DNA of 64,000 bases from Celoporthe dispersa. Lineage: Eukaryota > Ascomycota > Sordariomycetes > Diaporthales > Cryphonectriaceae. The DNA is taken from positions 1,488,001 through 1,552,000 of the forward strand of contig WAID01000004.1 in assembly GCA_016584495.1 (NCBI GenBank), given 5' to 3'. Under the pieces are notes generated by a model. That model had not been told where the DNA came from. It saw only the letters and a list, made by a program, of their open reading frames with translations, and did no database searches. Shown here in pieces: positions 56,308-64,000 of this stretch; within the stretch, counting starts at the first letter, position 1, and each line of letters opens with the position of its first letter. A program made the translations under genes and the position numbers.

Positions 56308-56317
56308 CCCACGTGGG
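56308..56317. promoter_or_regulatory. palindromic E-box cccacgtggg, possible PHO4/NUC-1 type site
   Basis: CACGTG is the core bound by yeast Pho4 and Neurospora NUC-1, which switch on phosphate transporters during phosphate starvation. It is the clear copy upstream of the PHO84-type gene but lies 1.7 kb from the start codon. A role is therefore inference; other bHLH factors use the same core. Confidence 0.25.
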
Positions 56318-56628
56318 AAGATTCGAAGGATTTCAGCCACTTACAAGTACAAGACCCGCAGCATGCTCCTGAATTCTGCCGCAGCCCGTCCTGCCACTTT
56401 TAGTGAGTTCTCCAGAAAGCCCCCTAATATATACCGTGGACCATGATGAGGGCGACTACTACTACTGTGTTATGGTACATACTCTAGTAGTACGTCTGCC
56501 ACCATGTTACAGCAGCACAAGCGCGGACTGGTCGGCATTGAAAAGGGGAGGGGGGGGTTCTGGGTGGAACGCTGCTCAGGCTGCTGTTCAGGGCGCATGA
56601 ACCCTCTCTCAGCAGTGCTCGCCCTCTG

Positions 56629-56650
56629 TGTGTGTGTGTGTGTGTGGGTG
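56629..56650. repeat. TG microsatellite
   Basis: About ten TG units followed by a G/T-rich stretch, intergenic. Confidence 0.75.
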
Positions 56651-58016
56651 GGTGTGGGCGTGCAGGTGTGTGGGTCGTACGCCAGCGACAAGAGTGTCCA
56701 CGCTCAAAGAGGCAGGTATTTCGGGTCAAGGTCGCTGAGAGAGGTTATTGTGCGCCGGATAGGCCCACCCAGACAAGAGCTGCGTTGAGACGGGCCTACC
56801 CCGGTAATTGTGCAGGCAGCCCATCCAGCCAACCAGACCCCGTCGATGGGAGATGGGACCCAGAGAGTGCTTGCTGACCTGCATGCGCGCCAGGCCCGCG
56901 GCGGACGAAACCACCCAGGAAAACCAGACCCAGCTGAATTAAAGCTCTCGTAAAGCTGGGACGAAGCCTCGACCCAATAGCGGCGCAATCCTCCACACGG
57001 TTGTTAATTTGCGGGTGTTATTGCGACAAGCCGTGGGGCTTGGGCTGGCTGGCTGCAGAAGCGTCGTGCGACGAAGACGACGGCGGGGGCCCTGCATTCT
57101 GGTTTCCTCGTTGGCTGTACTAGATAGCACATAGTACAGAGAGGGAAAACGTGCTACACCACCCAGCCTGCCTGTTTACGCCCCCAAGGTCTGACATGGG
57201 TGAGGGAAGAACGGGGAGGGTAGCACGACAGCAACGGGCAGGTCTGCATCCCCTCGCCGGGAGCATTGTGAGAGTGCTACGGTGACGTGCTCACCCTCGC
57301 AGCTTATCAGCACGCTTGCTCCCCCGACCGTGTGTGTCTTGTCTCTCTGTCAATGCTACTGGTAGGGCTGACAAGAAGGCAAGCCCTCAGCGCTGGCCAG
57401 ACAAGCCACCAACAACAAGTCCTCCTGGCTTCCCTTTGGTCCTTGGACCGACTCTACCGCATTACTGTTTCCATCCCTGGTCAGCCATTCTTATGCGCAT
57501 CAGTGTGAGGCTCCCCATGTCGCTGCAACGCCGCTTATCCTGGAGCCTTACTTAAATCACGTACTACGCCAGCCGCTGACCCGTTGCGCCGTGGTCTAGC
57601 CTTGCTCGCTGCTGCTGCTTGGGCGTAATATATTCCGGGCGGGCCGAGGTACTAGTAGTATTAACTTTCGTCCTGTTCTTCTCTGGTGCTCTTCTAGAAA
57701 CCTCGACCTTGCGGGCTTCAAGAGGCGACGATCTCAGCCTCAAGGAAACCGTTTTCTTGACGTACGTCCGGGCCTGTCGGGATCATCGCAATATCCTTTC
57801 TTCCCCCCTCTTTTTCTTTTCTTTTCTTTTTACGTCCCTAGATCTGCTTCGAGGTTATTTACCGCCCTCCTGAGACTTTCTTCTCCAGGACGGGCTGGCC
57901 AGAAACTCAAATCAGAACCGGGTCCCTTCCGAGTTCCCCGAGTCGATGGACGGAAAGCATGCGGCGTGCTGAGCAGCAGCGGACTCCATGATCATCAGGC
58001 CCCCAGAGATATCAGC

Positions 58017-60793
58017 ATGAGCTCGCTGCCAGAGGGAGGGATATACAGGGCGTATGGCGGTGACCATGCCTTTCACAATTTTGGTATGCAAGCACATCCT
58101 TTTCCCCTCCAGAAAGCATTTCTCCCTGCGGCTGTCTTTGAAAGGAAAGGAAAGAAAAGAAAAGAAAAGAAGGAAAAGAAAAAGCCAACCATAAAAGACC
58201 AATATGATGGCCAACTTTTAAAAAAATATCCTAAACTGACGTACCACCATAGCCAACGACTACTCTCATATCGCCGACCCGAACTTGAGGAGGCGCCTGG
58301 CATTATCTGAGATCGACAAGGTCCCCTTCCGACCATATCACATCCGAGCCATCCTCGTCGCGGGCGTGGGCTTCTTCCTCGACAGCTATGACATCTTCGC
58401 CATCAACCTGATCACCATCTTCCTGGGGCTCGCGTTCTGGTCAGGGCCCGCAGAGGACGCCCGCTATGGTTTCGGCGGGAACGACGGCGCGCTGCCGACG
58501 CCCGTGTCGCAGGCGCTGAAGGCATCCACCAGCGCGGGCATTATCGTCGGGCAGATCGTGTTCGGGTGGCTGGCTGATGCCCTGGGGCGGCGGAGGATGT
58601 ACGGGATCGAGCTGATTATCATTGTGGTGTCGACGTTGCTCTGCGCCATGGTCGGCCCGAGCCAGTCCATGAGCTCGACGGCCCTGTTGACCTTCTGGAG
58701 GGTCATGATGGTGAGTTTCCTCCTCTGTCTCTCGGCGGAGGCTGTGGCTCCCCAGCAGCGAGAGGTGGATCTGGACGGCTGAGTGTGATGAATCCGCAGG
58801 GAATCGGCATCGGTGGAGACTATCCTCTGTCGTCCGTCATCATGAGCGAGTGAGTCCCGTCCGCCCAGCACTTTCTCCACAGACGCACGCCTCTTCGACA
58901 GCCATACTGACACCCGCGCAGGTTCGCACCCACGAGATGGCGAGGCGCCATGATGGCGGGTGTCTTCTCCATGCAGGGCGTCGGCCAGCTGGTCGCGGCC
59001 GTCGTGGCCCTGATCGTGACGGCGGCGTTCAAGCGCTCCTTCGCGGGCATCTCTACCCTGTCAGAGTGCGACTACAGCTGCCAGGTCGCGGCAGACAGGT
59101 GCTGGCGCATCATCGTGGCCGTGGGCGCACTCCCGGCGTGCTTTGCCCTGTACTACAGGCTCACCATCCCAGAAACGCACGTTGATTCTCTCTCTCTCTT
59201 CTTCTCCTTCTTCTTCTCTCCCAAGACTAATCATGACTCTACGGCGACAATTCAGACCTAGATACACTTTCGATGTCGCCCACGACGTCGAGATGGCCGA
59301 TGCGGATATCCAGGCCTTCATGGCGAGCAAGGGCAAGGGCGAGGTGGACATTGTCAGGCAGGCCCGGCTGAAGAAGCTGTCCGGGCCGTCCCTCTCGGCC
59401 CCGGCTGCGTCGTGGCGGGATCTGGCGTCGTACTTTGGACGGTGGAAGAACTTTAGGGTCCTCATGGGCACCACCCTGTCCTGGTTCTTCCTCGTAGGTC
59501 AAGATGAGAAACCTCCCTTTTCCCCCTTCACCCTCCGGCATAAAAGAGGAGTCTATCTTTTCTCCAGGCTGACGACGACAAACCTGTCCCCCCCTCCAGG
59601 ACCTCGCCTACTACGGCCTCGGGCTCAACAACTCCCTCGTCCTGGCCGCCATCGGCTACTCCAGCGGCGCCTCCCTCTACGCCCAGCTCTACAACACCGC
59701 CATGGGCTCCATCATCCTCGCCGTCGCGGGCTCCCTCCCCGGCTACTGGGTCGCCATCTTCACCATCGACTCGCTGGGCCGCAGGCCGCTCCAGGTCCTC
59801 GGCTTCCTCGTCCTGACCGTCATCTTCTGCGTCATCGGCTTCGCCTACCACCGCCTCTCCTCGGGCGCCCTGCTCGCCCTCTACGTCCTGGCCCAGTTCT
59901 TCTTCAACCTCGGCCCCAACACCACCACCTTCATCGTGCCCGGCGAGTGCTACCCCACCCGCTACCGCGCCACCGCCCACGGCCTCTCCGCCGCCGCGGG
60001 GAAAGCCGGCGCCATCGTCGCCCAGGTCATCTCCATCCCCATGCTCACGCGGGACGCCCCGCCCGACGGCTGCGCCTCCTCCGGCCCGAGCTGCAGCCCC
60101 TGGCTGGGCGGCCTGATGCGCCTGTTCGCCCTGTTCATGCTCTGCGGCACCCTCGCCTCCCTGCTCATCCCCGAGACCAGGGGCCTCACCCTCGAGGAGC
60201 TCGCCGGCGAGCCCCCCACGAGCTACAACGCGGGCGTCAACGGGAGCATCTCCCACGTCGAGCTGGCCACCGCCCGCGCCGGTGCGGGGCGACGCCTTGG
60301 CCTGGCGGCAGGGCGCCTGCTGAACCCCTTCCTGGGAGGCAAGCCGGCCGGGTTCGCCTACCCGCGGACTGCCAGCTCGAGGGGCAACATGTGGACCAGC
60401 GCGAGAGCTGGTGCTGAGCGGTCGAGGCCGGGTGGTGGTGGTGGTGGTGGCGGCGGCAACAACAGCAGCAGCAGAGGCACCCACGCCGCGGATCTAGACA
60501 CAGGCAGGCCGCCGCCGGCGAGGAGGAAGGGTCAATGGTGGAGGAGACGGCATCACAGGAGCGGCACTGCGGGCTCCGGTGGCGGGGCGAGCAGCAGCAG
60601 CTCGTCTTGTGGGAGGGCATTTCACAACGATGACGACGACGACGACGACTACGGCGGGGGAAACCGTCGTGGTGGTCGTGCTGGTGGCGGTGCGGTGCCG
60701 GAATGGCATGCAGGATGGGGACGGATAGACCGCGGTGCGGCTCCTGAGAATATTCGGTTACAAGATGTGGGAGGGTTGATGCAACAAAAGTAA
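58017..60793 (+). CDS. PHO84: high-affinity phosphate:H+ symporter, PHO84 type (MFS)
   Basis: Six exons: 58017-58083, 58253-58710, 58800-58849, 58922-59176, 59256-59493 and 59600-60793; 753 residues. It is a plasma-membrane phosphate transporter of the major facilitator superfamily. It starts MSSLPEGGIYRAYGG, and TM1 follows RPYHIRAILVAGVGFFLDSYDIFA. The MFS loop is GWLADALGRRRM, and the PHO84 signature WRVMMGIGIGGDYPLSS spans the exon 2/3 junction. Then come FAPTRWRGAMM, PETPRYTFDV, TIDSLGRRPLQ and NTTTFIVPGECYPTRYRATA. The match to PETPRY requires a GC donor at 59177 (GC-AG intron 59177-59255); a GT four bases later would break the frame. After LIPETRGLTLEELAGE the protein continues about 190 residues as a Gly/Ser/Arg-rich tail with a run of Asp. 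This is far longer than usual for the family (about 570-590 residues). Confidence 0.9.
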
Positions 60794-60817
60794 TGGATTG
60801 TTCTATCTATATATATA

Positions 60818-60852
<35 letters not shown>

Positions 60853-61348
60853 ATATACGTGTATACTTGAGAGAAGGCATATACAGAAAGAGAGAGAGGT
60901 AAATACATATATATACCATAAAGTGCTTCACAAATTCAACCAGGTTATTTGCTCCCACAACCTCCATCTCCTCCACAACTTGCCCACCGTTACCACTCAC
61001 ATAGATTAGCACTGATTTCAGTTCCTGGTCTCTGCAAGTATTATATATACTTGGCCAATGTCTTTTGTATCAGATTCGAAACAATACTGCTACAGTCTAA
61101 ATACTTTGTATGATACTATCCACCCACCCCCTTCTTGCTTTAAATGTAATACAGCTTGCCAATCCAGACCAACCATACTGTACACTCCGTTGCTAATGCT
61201 CGCTGAAGACAAAACAAGAAATAACAAATCTTTTTGGGAAAAAAATAAAAGGAAGAGAGAAAGAAAAAAAAAGGGTACCAACAAACACAAAGGAGCGAGA
61301 TAAAAGAAGAAGAAGAAAAGATTAGTGCAGCGCGTCCCGGGTCGCCCT
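60794..61348. other. convergent intergenic region
   Basis: Lies between the PHO84-type gene (+) and the LAM-type gene (-). AT-rich, with a TG microsatellite and TATATA tracts, likely 3'-end signals for both genes. No gene is seen. Confidence 0.5.
60820..60848. repeat. TG microsatellite flanked by TATA tracts
   Basis: About 14 TG units immediately downstream of the PHO84-type stop codon, between alternating AT tracts. Confidence 0.8.
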
Positions 61349-64000
61349 TCAGCTCACCGAGGTCGTGGTCTGTTCGTTCTTCTCCACGACCGACTTCAGG
61401 ACCTTCAGCTTCTCCTCCGTGATCCTGATGGCATCCTTGATCTCCCGCTCGTCCATGCGGTCTTCACGGACCTTCTCCTCCACGGTGCGCGCCTCCATCA
61501 CCCTCTTCCGCGGCTGCGGCTCTCCGCTGTGCAGCCGGTCCATGCCGACGCGCTCCTCCAGCCATTCCCACAGCTCGCTCTCCTCGCGTCGCCACATCTC
61601 CTCGTATGCAGCCAGCCGGTCAGGGTACCCGTAGAGACCCAAGGGCGCACCGTAGGGCCCAGGCACGGGTTTGTTGGTGAGTCCGAACCCGAACCAGGCG
61701 GCCACCAGGAGACCAACGAGCAGGCCGTAGACGACGTTTCCCGTGAGCAGAGGCTTGCCAATGTCGACCACCGGGCCCAGGATACCATGCAGTGGTTCCA
61801 GCATGCCCCAGTCCTGCTTGGAAGAATCCTTTGCCGCCCCCTCATTGTCGCTTGTGACGTTTGCCGCCGCAGCGGCTTTTCCTTTCTTGCCTCTCTTCCG
61901 GATCTTGCCTCCAGCCCCGTTCGCTGCCGCTGCGGAGCGCTTGGAGACGGCAGCCTTCAGAGCGACGAAGAGATCCTTGCAATACTGCCCTTGTCCATCA
62001 TAGGCACCGTTCTCGATGGGTCCTATTGCCAAAAAAAAAAAAACAATTAGATACTTTCGTACGGAAAAGATCATGGTGTGAGGAGGAGGTGATGACAATG
62101 ATTACCTTTCAGCCAGCTCTTGCCTGTCCACTCCACAACACAGTTGATCTGGACCCGGGTATAGTTGTTCTCGGCCCACGAGAGACAGTACTTGGTCTTG
62201 ACGCTGAAGACATTGCCGCTCGGGACGTCTGGGTTCTGTGTCGTGATCAGGACATTGACGGACTTCTCCAGGTCCATGTTCTCCAAGTTCTCCGTTATGA
62301 TGCACTTGGTCTGCTTCGGGCCGATAGAGGCGTTCAGGGGCTTGATATACGTGTACGTGCGCGTCTTGCTGTCCTGTGTCAGGCCCTTCTTGTCCTCAAG
62401 CTGCAGGTCTTTGCACTTTTGGTCGACCGTGAGGAATTTCGTCATCCACGCCACAGAGCCAGGCCCAAATAACGTGTCGTAGACCTTGCCCATCGGTAGT
62501 GGGATAACGTCGTCGCCTGCAACCCTCTGGTAATGTGTGTCAGCATCACCGCAGTCCGTGGGTGCATGCGTGGCCGGGCCTGGGAATTCTCCACCCGCCG
62601 GTGCCGCCGGTGCGTCCTTTGGCTTCTCGGGTGGGACACTGCCGTTTGTCATAACGCCTGATGACTTGCGAGTGAGCGGCTTCTCGATGGCTGACTCCAG
62701 CAGGGTACCTCTGCGGCCTGGGCGGCCTCGTGGCTCTCGTGCTCCTCTTCATCCTCATCATACACGTCCTCGCCGTCATCGCTCTCGTCTTCTCCTTCTG
62801 ATACCGAGGCGCTCCGGCTCTCCCCGACCGCAGATTCGGCATCGATCTTTTCGGTCTTGTCACCACCCGTGTCGTCCAGTCGCACCCCGTTAAGGGAGCT
62901 CTGGAGTCCAGGGTGCCCCAGCTTCCAGATCTTGACGATCAGGTCATACGTGGAATCTCGGCTCGCAAAGCTCGCAAAAATGTGCTTCGCGTGCAGGGTG
63001 GAGATCATGAGGCCGTTCTTGAAGAGCAGCGCGGTGCTCCGCTTCTCGACCGACACGATCTCATCAAAGCTCATGACCAGGGTGGTCACCCAGCCGAGAA
63101 TGTTGCTGCTGAAGCACAGGTGTCCCTCGGAGACGTACAGCCGCCCGTGGGCCAGGATCTCACGCTGCAGGGCGCAGCTGTAATCCTCGATCAGGTAATC
63201 ATCGTCCGGAACACTCTTGAAGAGTGCGTGGAAGTCCCGGTTCCGCTTCTTGCTGGCCACCGCAAACCCGGTAAGTTTCGGTGCAAGTGACGCACCAGGC
63301 TGAGCCAGCGATGAGTTCACAGCCGACAGGGCAGCACCGATAGTATTCCCCGTGCCGCCCGTTCCACTGGTGCTCCCACGTTTCCTGTTGTTGCGGCGGC
63401 CGATTGCGCTCCTGACGCTGCCGCTCCTGTGGACACCAGAAGGCTCATCATAGACGCTGCCTGTAGGCGGTGTCTTGTCTCCGTAGTATGCCGGTGGTTC
63501 ATACGAGGTCATAGGCCGCTGCGCATCGCTGTCCCAGGGCGCATCGATGGTGGTCTTGACAGGACTGACCTCGACCGGGGCGGACTCAGACCTCGATCTG
63601 CGGTGGTCAGGATGCTCTGGAAACTTGGCCGTCGTCGGGGTCGGGGTCCGAGAGATGGGGTCGCTGATGCCCAGCTGGCTCAGGCTGAGGTCACCCATGC
63701 CTATCGTCTTGACAGCAGGTTCCTGGGATTCCATCAACGGGTTTGGTCTTGCTGCGGCGGACGGCTCGACCTCGACCTTGTCCTCCTCGGCTGTGCTGTC
63801 CTGTTGTATTTGAGCGGCAGAGGGGCCCTTGTTCTTGGGATTGCCGGGGCCCGTACTGGCGATGGTGTTGCTGAGGTTCTGGGCAGCGCTCTGGGCCGCG
63901 GAGATCACAGACGTGAAGAAGCCGCTGGTTGGCTGGTTGGTAGGAGTAGCAGCGACGCTCTCGATGGGCGTCAGCGGTGTCGACGAGATAGTGGACAGCT
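61349..64000 (-). CDS. GRAM-VASt (LAM/Ltc type) sterol-transfer protein, 5' end beyond window
   Basis: Minus strand; the frame is open to the window edge, so the N-terminus is missing. The visible part begins in a Ser/Pro-rich region. A GRAM domain follows (KRNRDFHALFKSVPDDDYLI, LYVSEGHLCFSSNILGWVTT, FASFASRDSTYDLIVKIW). After an acidic linker comes a VASt/StART-like domain (PMGKVYDTLFGPGSVAWMTK, YTYIKPLNASIGPKQTKC, VQINCVVEWTGKSWLKG). The last exon follows an intron at 62105-62023 and encodes a basic stretch, one transmembrane helix (VVYGLLVGLLVAAWFGFGL) and a C-terminal coiled coil. This order (GRAM, VASt, single TM anchor) is that of ER-anchored Lam/Ysp proteins, which move sterol at ER-plasma membrane contact sites. 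The GRAM and VASt parts are in different frames; one missing base near 62705-62712 (AAQAAE to GTLLESAIEK) reconciles them. Confidence 0.85.

Larger units (their letters stand above)
55750..58016. other. intergenic, about 2.3 kb, promoter side of PHO84-type gene
   Basis: No gene is seen. CT (56145-56168) and TG (56629-56650) microsatellites occur, and one palindromic E-box at 56308-56317. The last 300 bases are CT-rich leader. Confidence 0.45.

Noticed and set aside
59528..60484. Antisense open frame of 318 codons over the phosphate transporter
   Set aside because: Gly/Glu/Val-rich shadow of the C-ending codons on the plus strand; the real gene there is certain.
1..64000. tRNA genes or transposons
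   Set aside because: By eye I found no cloverleaf with a T-loop-like GGTTCRA box, no terminal inverted or long terminal repeats, and no transposase or reverse transcriptase motifs. A covariance-model scan would be needed to be sure about tRNAs.

Overview
The window comes from the nuclear genome of a filamentous ascomycete (Pezizomycotina), most likely a Sordariomycete. It is eukaryotic because genes carry short GT-AG introns (about 60-190 nt) that can be placed codon-exactly. The families present are fungal: a HET-domain incompatibility protein, a Zn2Cys6 regulator, a quinate repressor built from AROM-type domains, and fungal forms of homoserine O-acetyltransferase, PHO84 and TFIIF alpha. Coding regions are GC-rich and intergenic DNA is CT-rich with many microsatellites. 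I saw no rRNA, tRNA or transposon.

Layout. 0.4-7 kb: XPG/asteroid-like protein (+), PRPP synthetase with a large insertion (+), OTU-like protein (-). 7-17.5 kb: Cid1-type nucleotidyltransferase (-), TFIIF alpha (+), CWC26/BUD13 splicing factor (-), small SET-domain protein (-). 18-24 kb: WW-like protein with a tandem helical repeat (-), a long gene-free stretch, and a small conserved protein of unknown function (+). 24-31 kb: a 1210-residue RNA end-processing protein (2H phosphoesterase, EEP nuclease, poly(A)-polymerase-like nucleotidyltransferase, MJ1316/DUF504) (+), then a HET-domain protein (+). 31-42.5 kb: OSTalpha/TMEM184 membrane protein (-), a gene-poor region, a Zn2Cys6 factor (-) divergent from the quinate repressor (+). 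43-56 kb: an unrecognised conserved protein (+), a very large THO2 (-) divergent from MET2 (+). 58-64 kb: a PHO84-type phosphate transporter in six exons (+) and a GRAM-VASt (LAM-type) sterol-transfer protein that runs off the right edge (-).

How the genes relate. Most are unlinked housekeeping functions: transcription (TFIIF), mRNP export (THO2), splicing (CWC26), nucleotide precursors (PRS), methionine (MET2) and phosphate (PHO84). No biosynthetic cluster is evident. The strongest biological candidate is the four-module RNA end-processing protein at 24.1-27.7 kb, whose visible catalytic residues are intact in three modules. A second polymerase-beta-fold enzyme at 7.4-10.7 kb carries an insertion of about 400 residues inside its catalytic core.

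Quality warning. At least ten genes need one-base corrections to read through, mostly at G/C runs (some sites are not homopolymers). They include the general transcription factor TFIIF alpha and THO2. This looks like systematic sequence error rather than gene decay, so translated products from this window should be checked before use.
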